DNA from: Fragilaria crotonensis
Taxonomy: Eukaryota > Bacillariophyta > Fragilariophyceae > Fragilariales > Fragilariaceae
NCBI GenBank assembly: GCA_022925895.1
Contig: JAKSYS010000695.1
Location: 1 to 32,652, forward strand
DNA: 32,652 bases
Reading direction: 5' to 3'
Below are positions 11,098 through 22,073 of the stretch, piece after piece. The translations under genes and the position numbers were made by a program. Within the stretch, counting starts at the first letter, position 1, and each line of letters starts with the position of its first letter. The notes below the pieces were generated by a model. It was not told the DNA's origin and did no database searches. It saw nothing but the letters and a program-made list of their open reading frames with translations.

Positions 11098-14000
11098 GAC
11101 AAAACTCTCTCACAGGTCCTTGAACAAGCACAGAGGAACGCGCAGAAGTGGAATGATCTTCTCTATACTAGCGGCGGTGCACTGGAACTTTCAAAATGTT
11201 CTTGTCACATCTTGCACTGGTGGTTCTCGGCACAAGGATCCCCAGTTCTCGCACCCAAAACATCAACTCATCAAGAGTTTTTGACGGTACACGATAAAAC
11301 AACAGCAAGAGATCATGATTTGGAGCTCCTTTCTCCATATCAAGCGCATAAAACACTGGGACATTTCAAAGATCCTGCGGGTACCCAAAAAGAACAATAC
11401 AGAAGACTGCACTCCAAAAGTGAAAACTTAACGTCTTTTCTTTGGCGATGTCCCTTGACCAGATTAGAAGCGTGGACATTCTACTATGCCTGCTATCTTC
11501 CCAGTGTGAGTTACCCGCTTTCATGTTCGACATTATCATATAAACAGCTAGATCAAGTTCAACGGCGCGCGATGTCTATCATCGTTCCGAGATGCGGATT
11601 CAATCGTCATACAAAAAGAGAAGTCTTGTACGGACCAATAGAATTGGGAGGCGCAAACTTCAGACATCTCTACGTTGAACAAGGAATCGGACAGGTGGGA
11701 TTGTTTATAAGGAATTGGCGACAACAGTCAATAGCAGGGCGCCTGTTACGAATTGCGGTTGGATGGTTTCAATTCCAAGTCGGTACGTCATACTCCTTTT
11801 TGGAGAACGTTGATAAACCCTTGCCACACCTTGAATCGAAGTGGCTCCGGTCTCTTCGAGAGTTCTTAGCACATATCAACTCGTATCTACAACTCGACAA
11901 TGCGGGTATTCCCAAACTGCAACGGCATCACGATACACATATCATGGACGGGATATTATCATCTGGGCAATTCACGGCAGCGGAGGTTAGGCGCCTAAAT
12001 TATTGTCGGTTGTACCTCAAGGCACAAACAATTTCCGATTTGACAGATGTTTCAGGTACGCGATTAGATCCCTCAAAGCTGATCGGCCAGCCGGCAATCA
12101 CTAGCAGCAATACATATGGCATCCACATCAATCAAGATAGACCATCGGAGCTGGAATGGAAACTTTGGCGCAAGGCGAATGGAATATGGAGCAACGAACG
12201 TGGTGAACTACACCAATCACTCGGACCTTGGCTTTCTTCGATTAAAGAGCATCGTCAACAACATTATGCATACCAGTATAAACGACAACTATGGGTCCGA
12301 GATAATGACCAATATCAAATATGTACACGTCGGAACGGAGAGCGCGAAACGTACTACAGTATTGGCAATACTTGTTTTTGGCATGATATCGCAGCTGAAA
12401 GTTGCCCAGTCGAAGTCACCAGGACTTCGGCGGGCGCGTGGCGAATAACAGCGCAAACAACAATTGCGCTCATTCATCGGACGATTTTTCCGGCGACCTT
12501 TGATGAATACGTCTCAAGCCTTGCACCGTGGGAAACAGAACTACTTATGCACATTGAATTTTCTGAAGATCCTTTTTCCGTTAGTGATGCCCTCTCGCAT
12601 GGAGTACGAGGGGTTAGCGATGGATCAGTATGGTTAAAACAGACGGGCGCGTATGGATGGGCCATTAGCACCGACATTGGGGAGCGAGCGGTCGAAGGCA
12701 TGGGACCGGCACCAGGTGCAAATCCTAATTCATATCGCTCGGAAGCATATGGTATGCTCGCAATGCTGAGCTTCTTGAAGAGATTGGCAGAATTCACGTA
12801 CAAACACGAACCATGGCATGGTGTTATTGCTACTGACAGCCTTAGTCTGATCGATACAATCTTGGGAGTGACACGGAACGAATTTGGGGTGGCAAATCTA
12901 GATTCTCTCGAAGTGGAACCAGTCCAGCTTCCATTAGACCCACTCAGTCCAGAGTGGGATTTGGTGGTGAACATTCGGCGACTGCTTCACGAACTACCTG
13001 GTTTAAAGCTCAAGCACGTTAAAGGCCATCAAGATCGAGGAGTGGAGTACAGACGACTTAGTCTATTGGCTCAGCTTAACGTCGATGCGGACGCGTTAGC
13101 AAATAGATTCCAGCGGGAACATGGCGCAATCCGACCTTACGTGACTCTGACAGACGACGCCGGAGTTCATTTGGTTACACCCAAAGGCAGTATCACTTCA
13201 AATTACAAGAAGGCAATCCGTTATCAAGCAACTTACGGGCCATTACTGCGGTACATACAGGAGCGGAACAAGTGGACACCTTCAATAACAGAGCGGATTA
13301 ATTGGCAGGCGCACGGGCATAGCCTCAAGAAACGGATGGTGAGACGCGACCACTACGTGAAACTGGTTCATGGAATTCTACCTACAAATCACCACTTACA
13401 CCGACATGATCCGAACCGGAGAGGTTGTCCGATTTGTAGTCACCGAGATGAAGATTGGGCACACATCCTTCGGTGCCGACACACAACTCGCGCTGGGTGG
13501 AGAACCCGCATGTTGGCTTCTCTTAGAGCAACATGCGTGAAATGGAAAACGCGACCACGTCTTCAAACCATTCTCCTCGACGGACTTCAGGGATGGCTAG
13601 AGTGTGAAGATCCCGATGGTTATCAGTTGGCAGATTCGTTATATGAGGACGAGTTCACAGGCTTGATTGCTCAACAAAACAAAATTGGTTGGCATCAAGT
13701 TTTTTTGGGTCGTTTCAATGAAAAATGGAGCGAAATGCAAGACGTTTATTATACGACGAGACCCACTTACAATCCGAAGAAGTGTCGGACAGGATTACAC
13801 TGGCAAGTAGCTATTATCGGAAATATCTGGGACCAATGGTACTTGTTATGGGAGCAACGAAACCAGGACGTTCATGGTGCGGATGCTAGACTTATGGCTC
13901 AAACAGAGCGACGGAACGCATTGCGGACTTTACGTGAGATATATGCACTACGAGAGCATTATGAGCCATCAGCACGCGAATTGCTGATGGCCGACATCCG

Positions 14001-14151
14001 AGATCATGAGGCGCGATCAACGTGGCACCTTAAATCTTGGTTAGCTATTAACCAGCCTATCTTGCGAGCAAGTTTTCAACGTGCACGGAAATTGGCAATA
14101 TCAGGTGTGAGGTCGCTACGGTCGTATTGGCCAAGCACTTCAACGAACTAG
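11098..14151 (+). CDS. A1 ORF2 second part: RT thumb, RNase H, zinc knuckle
   Basis: This is the last 1,017 residues of the A1 replicase; joined to 1481-4435 it makes 2,002 residues with no other break. Just after the join comes LLYTSGGALELSKC, the post-catalytic RT region seen in B1 and B2 as LLHFSGGALNLKKC and LLHLSGGKLNLSKC. RNase H is complete: SDGSVW near 12619, SEAYG near 12740, TDSLSL near 12834, VKGHQD near 13020 and NVDADALAN near 13080. A zinc knuckle CPIC-x8-H-x3-C lies at 13426-13476. RNase H would remove RNA from the hybrid during second-strand synthesis. An apparent ATG at 11017 is inside B1 and is not a start. The gene has no start of its own here, so without rejoining it is silent. 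Confidence 0.92.
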   Translation, partial: DKTLSQVLEQAQRNAQKWNDLLYTSGGALELSKCSCHILHWWFSAQGSPVLAPKTSTHQEFLTVHDKTTARDHDLELLSPYQAHKTLGHFKDPAGTQKEQYRRLHSKSENLTSFLWRCPLTRLEAWTFYYACYLPSVSYPLSCSTLSYKQLDQVQRRAMSIIVPRCGFNRHTKREVLYGPIELGGANFRHLYVEQGIGQVGLFIRNWRQQSIAGRLLRIAVGWFQFQVGTSYSFLENVDKPLPHLESKWLRSLREFLAHINSYLQLDNAGIPKLQRHHDTHIMDGILSSGQFTAAEVRRLNYCRLYLKAQTISDLTDVSGTRLDPSKLIGQPAITSSNTYGIHINQDRPSELEWKLWRKANGIWSNERGELHQSLGPWLSSIKEHRQQHYAYQYKRQLWVRDNDQYQICTRRNGERETYYSIGNTCFWHDIAAESCPVEVTRTSAGAWRITAQTTIALIHRTIFPATFDEYVSSLAPWETELLMHIEFSEDPFSVSDALSHGVRGVSDGSVWLKQTGAYGWAISTDIGERAVEGMGPAPGANPNSYRSEAYGMLAMLSFLKRLAEFTYKHEPWHGVIATDSLSLIDTILGVTRNEFGVANLDSLEVEPVQLPLDPLSPEWDLVVNIRRLLHELPGLKLKHVKGHQDRGVEYRRLSLLAQLNVDADALANRFQREHGAIRPYVTLTDDAGVHLVTPKGSITSNYKKAIRYQATYGPLLRYIQERNKWTPSITERINWQAHGHSLKKRMVRRDHYVKLVHGILPTNHHLHRHDPNRRGCPICSHRDEDWAHILRCRHTTRAGWRTRMLASLRATCVKWKTRPRLQTILLDGLQGWLECEDPDGYQLADSLYEDEFTGLIAQQNKIGWHQVFLGRFNEKWSEMQDVYYTTRPTYNPKKCRTGLHWQVAIIGNIWDQWYLLWEQRNQDVHGADARLMAQTERRNALRTLREIYALREHYEPSARELLMADIRDHEARSTWHLKSWLAINQPILRASFQRARKLAISGVRSLRSYWPSTSTN

Positions 14152-14258
14152 GGAAGGCAACAAATATTACGTGAAGTCCTGCTATACAAAGCACGGGTTT
14201 CACCGTACGGGTCGAATGTCTGTATCTCCAGGACATAGCGGTAGTACGTTAAATAGAG
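14152..14258 (+). other. 3' UTR of A1
   Basis: This is a short non-coding tail between the A1 ORF2 stop and the interrupted transposase. It contains two small inverted repeats (ACGG/CCGT around 14195, ATGTC/GACAT around 14215-14236) that could fold at the 3' end of the RNA. As in B1, there is no poly-A. Confidence 0.55.
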
Positions 14259-15916
14259 TTGAGGTTTTTTTTATTTGTTATACAGGATATGCAAGAAGGT
14301 GATGCCCTTTGCGGTCGTTATGGCCCCCACACGCCGCAGGTGCAACGCCATTGTCGATCATGCAATGTCACTTATGAAGATTTAGATTCTCCCTATTTCA
14401 CATGTCGTTACTTGCTTGCCGAACCAATGGCAATGATTGCTGCCAGTGACAACAAGGCAATTCGCGTTAGGTGGTCACAACATGCAGTGCACAATGCCTT
14501 CCAAGATGAAGTGCTTGCTGATCATGTACGCGGTATCTTTGGTGCAACTCCTGTGGAAACCATGCATGCCTTTCGCAAAGGTTTAATTGAGCACGTTACC
14601 TTTTTGGTGTTAGAAAATGTTCCTGCTTCTCGCAAAGCCGCTCTGGACAATCTTGCAATTCAATTTCATCAGCGACACCGTCAAACGTACCGCTCACGAT
14701 ATCCGGCTACCGACTTTAGTCGTGGTGTGACCAATCTAACAAAAGTAACTGCGCGCGAACGCCTTGGTTTGGTTTTCCTGTTTGTCATATTGTCCCAATA
14801 TGATGAAGGCTGGGATATATTGGACGAAACGTTTGAGCGCCGAAGCATTGCTACTGTGAAAAACATTGTTGAAGTGTTCGAAGCACTTCTCTGTTTTGAT
14901 GCCTGGCTTATGCAAGACAGATTTTGGGATACTTCAAACAGCACAAACGCAATTCAATCTGCACGTTCGTCAATAGAAGCGTTATTACGGTTGTGTAAAA
15001 CCAACATCCCTGCATTGAAGGAAAATTGTTGGAAATTTCCAAAGTTTCATGAATTGTTGCACATTGTTGATGACATCGAACGATTTGGGGCACCACGAAA
15101 CTTTAATGCCGAACGACCAGAATCGCTATTGATTTATGCTGCCAAACGTCCTGGACGTCGGGCTCAAAAACGACATGCAGGAATTATGTATGAACTGCAA
15201 TCTGCACAACGCCTTGCGGACTCCCATATCATTAATTTGGTTCACACACGTATCTGGGGTGACAACCAAGATCTCGATGAATCAAGCGACTCCGACGAAA
15301 ACAGCGATGATGATGACGACACAACCGAATCTGCCATTTTGCAAACGTCTGGCCACGCCACTTTTGCGACCGTGACGTGCGTCGTTGAAGGGTCTTGCGA
15401 TATTGCTCCGCAATGCAAAGTGGTATGGCATAGCTGTACTGACCTTCAACGGATGCGGTTGCCAACAGCATTGCTCGAGTTTCTGATTAACATTTTGGTC
15501 TTCATGTCCGCATTGCAACTGAATATGTGCGGCACATTTATACTTTTCGATGTCATCCTGCCTACCAATCTGGCGGAGCTGTCTACGATTGGATGAATGT
15601 CCAGTTCAATGATGATAGTATTTGTCCTTGTCGATTAGCTGCCGTTGTTGTATTGGATGACGATCCAAACAACCCTGAACGATTTGCTTTGGTTGTTCAG
15701 GCAGCTATGAAACGGTCGCACATTGATTCCGTTTTATTTACAGAATGGAGTTGGTCAAGCACCTACCTGACCATATCGCCCAACGCAATTGATTCCCCTT
15801 GTTTTGTGGTTTCCATTAAGGATGATGATTCAAAAGTTTTGGTAACAAAACCGTATGACGAGTGGCCCGCCCAGTTTACCACTCTCCATCACTATCCATC
15901 ACAGAATTCAACTTAA
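14259..15916 (+). pseudogene. Plavaka/CACTA-like DDE transposase, 5' part missing, frameshifted
   Basis: This is the C-terminal part of a large DNA-transposon transposase. The 5' part is cut off by A1; coding clearly begins within FVIQDMQEGDALCGRYGPH. Supporting motifs are a zinc-ligand-like CRSCNVTYEDLDSPYFTC, the block GIFGATPVETMHAFRKGL and FPKFHELLHIVDDIERFG followed by AERPESL. As I recall the family, these resemble the Plavaka group, but no alignment was run. An acidic SDSDENSDDDDD linker lies near 15286-15320. The first frame ends at 15596 in unrelated residues. The true frame resumes near 15488-15491 (HFGLHVRIATEYVRHIY) and runs to the stop at 15914-15916, so one base has been lost. 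The A1 insertion and this indel make it non-functional. It is convergent with the Ulp1-type gene 95 bp away, suggesting one former transposon. Confidence 0.65.
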
Positions 15917-15935
15917 ATTAATAAGATCAGAAATT

Positions 15936-15997
15936 AAATGTCAAACTTAATGTAAAGCAATCAAATGTATGTCATACGTAATGTAAATCATTCACAT
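15936..15997. repeat. Tandem pair of 31-bp imperfect direct repeats
   Basis: The gap between the convergent transposase and Ulp1-type genes holds two adjacent 31-base units, 15936-15966 and 15967-15997, matching at 24 of 31 positions around a core TAATGTAAA. It could be part of a 3' processing region or a remnant of transposon subterminal repeats; its function is unknown. Confidence 0.6.
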
Positions 15998-16010
15998 AGA
16001 TTGTAGTTCC

Positions 16011-19000
16011 TCATGCAAGCGTCATCAGATCAAGTTTGTGCTTTTTTGTCCCTTTGTACCTTAGGAAATATCCACGGCGAACAAATGAACTCTTCACTTC
16101 TGCTGTTGAAGTGCAATAATCAAGTGCCTCTTGGCACAACGGGAGTGCAACCACTTCATTTGCGTCATACACAAATCCTCCATGAATTGTTACCGCATGA
16201 GAACAATTGCCGTCAGATGCCAACAAGACACCAACCAAAATATGGCTCATCCAATAGATCTTTCTGCCAATCAAAACTTTTAGGTATCCTTTCAATAACA
16301 ATCCACTTAGGTAGAATATTCCTTGCACGCAGCATCACGCAATCAAGAGCATCAACGACAGCACCTTTCAAGATTTCCTCACCATAGAAATCTATTTCTG
16401 CTGCTTCTTTCTCAAATCCAAGTGAGTGAAGAGCTGAAGCTAACGATTTCGACACGCACAAATCCTTGCCATCCTTCTGTGTGAAGCGTACGGTCGGGGC
16501 ACCAGGAACCTCCAAATGAGGATGCAGATGCAGATGAGAATGTTTAAAATCTCCAACTGGAACATCCACGAAACCTCTCTTCGAACTCTTAAGTTCATTA
16601 GCAAAGGCGTCACCGAAATTTTTTGACGAAAGTCTCGTCAAGGTCTGTTTCTTTCCCATTGTTCATTCTGCCGACCCACTTTTCTTTTATATTGATCGTT
16701 CTGCGAGGCACTTCTTCGTCATCTTCTTCTTCGTCCAAGATTGTTCCTTTAAAGGTTTTGCCCGTCTTTTTCTTGTATGCCAGACGAATCGCTCTAGCTC
16801 TACTTGAACGTCTATTCTGCTTCTCTCTCAAATACTTTGTCATTGCCTCACTGTCAATGACGCGCATCTGTCGAGGTCCAGTGTAACGCACACGAACAAT
16901 TTTTTGTTTTCCGATCCTCACCTCGATGTCCCGCGGAGCTTGTATCCAAGTATTGTCAAGGCGCATATTAATAATATGTTGAACATCTTCTTCGGAAAAT
17001 TCATCACGGACCCAAGCTTCATCCACCTGCATTTCCTCTTCCTGTTCTATAAAATTATCTTTGTTGTCCGGATCAACATCATAAAATACCAAACGTGCCT
17101 TGAAAGTGTTGGTTCTGCTCACGTATTTGAGACCTTTTACCATGGAACGCCTGGTAAACATAAACTCTTTGGTAAGCTTCTTCTTGAATGTGGCTCGTTC
17201 ATCCTTCAATGCCTTTATAAGAGTGCGTATCCACTGTTGTTCCTTTTCGGTATTGTCGGGGTTTGTAGTTGCGCTACCCACGTAGATATTAGGTTCTTAT
17301 GCTTTTCCTCGGAATCCCACCCCCAAGCCTCAAAACTATCAGAAATGAATTGCTGGAGCTCACGTTCGTAGTCGGCATCGCGTTTCACCATAGGCTCTTC
17401 TTCCTCATGGTTGGTCCGATACTTGTCTTGGAAGCTTTTAATAGATTTCAAAGATTGGGTGCATATCTTCTTTCTCAATGAAGCCTCGTACTCTGCTTCC
17501 ATCGCGTCAAGTTTTTCCTCTTCCTCAACTTGCTTTTTGCGGGCATTTCTTGCTCTTTTCTTTTGATTCTCTGTTAAAGATTTGAATACCTCGTTATCAT
17601 CAGAGTCAAGTCTCAATCTTTTGATCCAATCCACTTTTGCCTCTGAAGGCCGCTTGGGTATTCGCAGACGTTTGGGATCGAAAGATTTCAAATACTTTAC
17701 TGTCACCTTGTTAGGATCGTCCGCAGTAGTTTCATGACATGGCGGGGACACGGCAGAAGTTTCATCACTGGCTCTGGTAGCATCTTGCTTTTCACCCAAA
17801 CCATTCGTGACTTCTATTGTTGCGAAAATATCATGATTTTCATCTTGGTTGTCACGCATAACATTATCACCGAATTCATTTGGGACTTCCATGCCTGCAT
17901 GGACATCTCTAATTTCAGCTGTGACATCATCACCTAATTCATTGATGGCTGAAAATGTTGCTGTTTGAACAGCAACATTTTCAGCAACGGGAATGGCATT
18001 GACTTGGCTTTGGGTTACGAACGCAAACCTGACAACCCCGATTTCTGGTTTCTTGTCTTCGCTTTTACGAAAAGCTGAGTCGTTACTGGCCCCGTCGACA
18101 TTGCTTGAATTTGCGTCTTGAAATTCTTGTTCATCATCTGTATCTTGTAACACAAAGTCTGATTCATTATTCGTATCAGATCCCTGCACATGAGCAGATG
18201 GTGTTGTAATGTCCATGACAAGTTCCTCACGTCGTGCTTGAGTCATTTTGGTTGGTGTGGTCAAATCCACAACACTTCCTACCATAACGAAAGGTTGATT
18301 GGTTGGAGGTGCTTGTTCAGCCTGCCGAAGCACGAGAGCAGCTTTCTCCTTGGTCTCTTTCGAGATAATTCGTTTTTTACCACGAGGCCACGAAAGTAAG
18401 TCCATGGTGGAAACATACGCAATGTCCGGTTCATTTTTCTTGTCCAGCATGTATGGACCTCCAACGAATTGAAACTCAGCCATTCGATCAAACAAGGTAA
18501 ACCACTGCTCTCTAACTGTCGAAAGGTAATCTTTCTCCTTTTTCTTTTTCGATCCAATAGCATCATCATGACCTGGAAGCTTCTTCATGATGCTAACCGG
18601 CATGTGACAAAAAACCTCACCACTGCTTTCACAACGATATGTTGGCATGTTTGCTCTCGAAAATAGATCATCAAACAAGAAGTCTTCGTTTCGAGGGAGA
18701 AATTCCCGGAACAGAATTCCAATTGTTGCACAGACACCAACACCACAATTGTAGCCGTCCTTCTGCAATGGGAAGTATCCATCTTCGTGACGCGCAGTGC
18801 CGGGAAAAAATCGGTCCCTAACATGTCTCCTTCGGTATTTGACCCAAAAGGTTCAATGAATGAAATTCGTTGACTTCCCAGGTTCGATTTCATGTGAATT
18901 TCATAAGAAGCACACAAGTTTAAAAACCAAATAACTCCTTGGTCTAACAAAACCTTGCGTGTACCATCATTGCGCAACGAGCAATACCGAAAGAAGCAAG

Positions 19001-21053
19001 GTCGCAGAACTGTTCCTGTGTTTGATGAGGAGTTGGTTTGTTCTTTGCTTTCGAAAATGGAATCGGCGTTGAACACAAACGTGGCAGACCAATGGTCGCA
19101 ACCTTCACAAAATGGAAACACAATTATTCTTCGTTCAAGCAAACCAGGATTCCGACTGACCACTTTGACGAGAAGGTTGCTCATGTGATTATTGTAATTT
19201 GACAATGCATTGGCAACCTCATGTCCGAGTCTTTCTCTAACAACTGCGTTCACTTCGTCAGAAGAACGAATTCCATCGTCAAGAATTGCACGAAGCGTTG
19301 CGGCTTGCCTCAACAACTTCTTATAGGCAACGTATGAACCATAGGCAATCGATATGCCTTCGCAAATACTAAACGGCACTACAAAAGCGGAATCTTCGTA
19401 CCGTCCGTCGAGCATCAAAGTTGCAACCATCAAATCCATTTCACTAGATGACATCCAAGTTGTGCCTTCAGAGTGGCTATGTATGATCCTTCGCAATATC
19501 GATATGTGACCTTTGACTGGAAGAGATGTAGCAGGCACAGGATTTGCATAGGTTGGAGGTAGTAGTTCTTGTATGCGTGGAAGTCCTTTGAGAAGCTTTT
19601 CAATCAAAGAAATTGAATACGACAGTCGCGTCCCTTTCGGTCCAAAACTTGGTGGTGGATACTGACACCACATAGCTTTCAAGGGTATGTGAACATTTTC
19701 GTCCAGTTGCAGGCTTTCGTTCGTTGCTCCTGACATCACCAGAGATGCATCGTCATCAATTTCAATCATGCTTCGTAATTGTTGGTGGCGCAAGTGCATC
19801 AACTTAGTGGCGGATTGCCCAATTTGTTCAGGATCATCACCCCAAAATGAAAATGTAGATTGTCGACGGCCTCCCTTTTTCTTATTCGGTGGAACTGCAA
19901 AAAGGACATCTTGCAACTTCTTAGGAAGCAATGTGAAACCATCGTCGTGATTCGAATTCAGTCGTTGAAAGCCCAGCATACAGTAAAATCTGAATGCACC
20001 AGCTTCGTGGCATTGCAAAAGACTTCAATATTGCTCCATCTTGGAATGCTGCACATTGCTTGATAATGAGTATAAACATGAACTGGCCAATCCCTTGACG
20101 CCATGATGCAGCAATAGAAGGCATCGGATGTGTCCTGTCAGAAACTGCCAACCATGTTAGCATGACATCGGTCTCCATCAGTGTCTCTCTTATCAGCGTC
20201 ATCCAAAGACACAGATTTTGGAGCCGTAGCCGGAGATCTGGATCCTGAGGGCTTGAGTCATCATCTGCTTCATCAGGACATACGAACGATACGATGCAGC
20301 TGATACAACATGAATGTTTTTGCGTAAATATAATGTTGATTTGGGCAAGTCTTTGCTTCCAACTTTCGATGCCAATAACATAACTGTCGTATCCCGATTG
20401 AGCGACAGACCAATTTTGTAGGTGTTCTCCTCGTTTGCCTCAAAATTGGTTAAATAAAACTTTTTCGCAACAGCTGTAAAGAATTCGAGCTTCGCCGTAC
20501 TTTCAGGATTTTTCGTTTTATCAACACGAAAAACTGTTGCTCTGGGCTCGACCATAACGATATGGTAGAGCCACTTTGAGTTATCGCCGTCGCTTGGATC
20601 CAGAAAGCGCCACATTCGCAAGTCCGTGCCCCAACTTTTAAATCTTTCTAATTGCGTTTCGAACACGCCCACTCGACGTATCGTTTTAAAGCGTTGCACG
20701 ACACCTCGGAGAGAATGCTTTCCATCACTTGGCAATTTTTGTAGATCCAAGAGCCCATTGAAGCGGTACGCATCGGTGCGATATGTCCAAGAAGAAAGTG
20801 GCATGTTGCATGACAAACTTTGGGGCTCACCAGCTGCCAGACTGGATGAAGCAGCTGTGGATGATTCCATTTCTCTTCGCCTGCCTCTGATTGTAGGGAT
20901 CCAGCAGTGGGAAGTTGTTCTGGTTAGAATGCAGTGCTTCGTTGTCGTGATGCAGCGGTCGCTGCACTGTCTGTTCTCGACAGTACAGCATTGACTGATT
21001 GCAATTGCTGCCGTTGAAGAAGACAACTGCTGCATCAGCCTGTGATGCAGCAT
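16011..21053 (-). pseudogene. Ulp1/C48-type protease gene of a transposon, multi-domain, about six frameshifts
   Basis: One decayed gene of about 1,650 codons is spread over seven frame segments: 21053-20199, about 20200-20025, 20018-18795, 18795-17290, 17285-16627, 16627-16230 and 16230-16011. Translated in order, it starts with an unrecognised N-terminus. Next come QGIGQFMF and EAGAFRFYCMLGF, which look like GNAT acetyltransferase motifs A and B (weak). A Ulp1-type cysteine protease follows: catalytic-type His in CDHWSATFVF (19092-19094) and QKDGYNCGVGVC with the Cys at 18745-18747. The usual Asp position reads FIEPFG, so that residue is uncertain. A long Lys/Glu-rich stretch follows. The end contains DLCVSKSLASAL (Cys at 16456-16458), SHAVTIHGGFVYDAN (His at 16197-16199) and EALDYC, which suggests a second, papain-like Cys-His-Asp/Asn site. 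Ulp1 proteases cleave SUMO-like proteins and are often carried by DNA transposons. The real start is unknown. Confidence 0.65.
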
Positions 21054-21644
21054 TCGCTATAATGTCAATCCATGTCTGAACGATGATCTTCTACACTAGT
21101 AGAAGCATTCTCACCATGATTTGAAACTTGCTGCATGCAGCGTCGATTCATCATTGTTGTGATTCATCATCAAAGTGCCTTCGCAGAATCAGTATTCGAC
21201 ATAATTAATCGAATGGATTGTAGCTGATCTTCCTTTCTTCAAAGAACAAGTATCAAGAATGGGACGGTCACTAGAAATGACCGGGATTTGTTGAATCAAC
21301 AACCTCAAGGACGTACACTAAGTCTCAGGTGCTTTGCTGGTTAGGCACGACGTGAGGACACACTACTTTAAATGAATAAAGCAAGATTCCCCAGGTGACC
21401 AGCGTCCACACAAGAAACAGATGTAACGCCAAGCCCCACTCTTGGTACAGTCTTTCGAAAGGAATGACCAATGGTATTCGAAAGGAACGCTTGCTTTGTT
21501 GGTTGAAGCAAAGGACTGTAAAGGTGGTGAAGTAGGACAAGAGAAGTGAGTGTGAAATGTATACACACCGGACGGTAAAAGTGGTTGCGCTGATCAAACA
21601 CTGTGTCCTTGATTGTAGAACAATACTGCATACGGAGTTATGCG

Positions 21645-21661
21645 GTACTGTGCTACAGTAC
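21645..21661. repeat. Inverted repeat GTACTGT / ACAGTAC
   Basis: This is a perfect 7-bp inverted repeat with a 3-base loop. A related odd palindrome, GGTACTGTACC, lies about 40 bp downstream. Confidence 0.7.
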
Positions 21662-22051
21662 ACAACTGCTGTACTGGAGTGTAGCGTAGGTACTGTACCC
21701 ACGTCGAGAAATCACGGGCACTGGGCAGGTTCGTATATCCGGGTTACAAGACGATTTCACACAACAGCAAAATGATGAAGTCCATTCAAAAGGGGGAAAA
21801 AAAACAACAACACAAACACAGAACTCACACAAATAACACCAATGAGATGGTGGTGATCAAGAGGAGGTGTTCTGAAGAAAAGAGGTGGCAATAGGAAGGT
21901 GTGAAGAGAGAGTGAAGTATGCTGTTGAAGGTGACAGGTTGTGTGCATTTTCTGTCAAACAACAACAAGATCGCTCAAGAACGAGTGAAATACCGTATTT
22001 TTAACGGTTTTTTAACGAGATTTAAAAAAATATGTATTGCCGAGTAGTGGA

Positions 22052-22073
22052 GTACTACTTGCAGCTGTAGTAC
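22052..22073. repeat. Inverted repeat GTACTAC / GTAGTAC
   Basis: This is a perfect 7-bp inverted repeat with an 8-base spacer (TTGCAGCT). It has the same GTAC core as the sites near 21650. Confidence 0.7.

Larger units (their letters stand above)
11079..14258 (+). mobile_element. Non-LTR retrotransposon A1, 3' part
   Basis: A1 continues here after the nested B1: the C-terminal half of ORF2 followed by about 107 bp of 3' UTR. The element ends close to 14258, where the sequence becomes coding for a DNA-transposon transposase in frame. The boundary is judged from where transposase homology starts, because the left-hand duplication lies outside the window. No poly-A tail is seen. Confidence 0.85.

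Noticed and set aside
14270..14284. TTTTTTTTATTTGTTATACAG as an intron acceptor for a host gene
   Set aside because: The bases before CAG also read in frame with the transposase (FVIQDMQEGD), which fits the conserved protein better; no matching donor is seen.
16011..21053. Explaining the frame changes in the Ulp1-type gene as introns
   Set aside because: At the break points conserved residues continue within one or two codons, leaving no room for even a 60-bp intron; one-base indels fit better.
21325..21950. Small minus-strand open frames of 60-125 codons between the Ulp1-type gene and the 165-residue ORF
   Set aside because: They are rich in Leu/Ser/His/Phe runs, overlap each other in different frames and match nothing recognisable; treated as non-coding.
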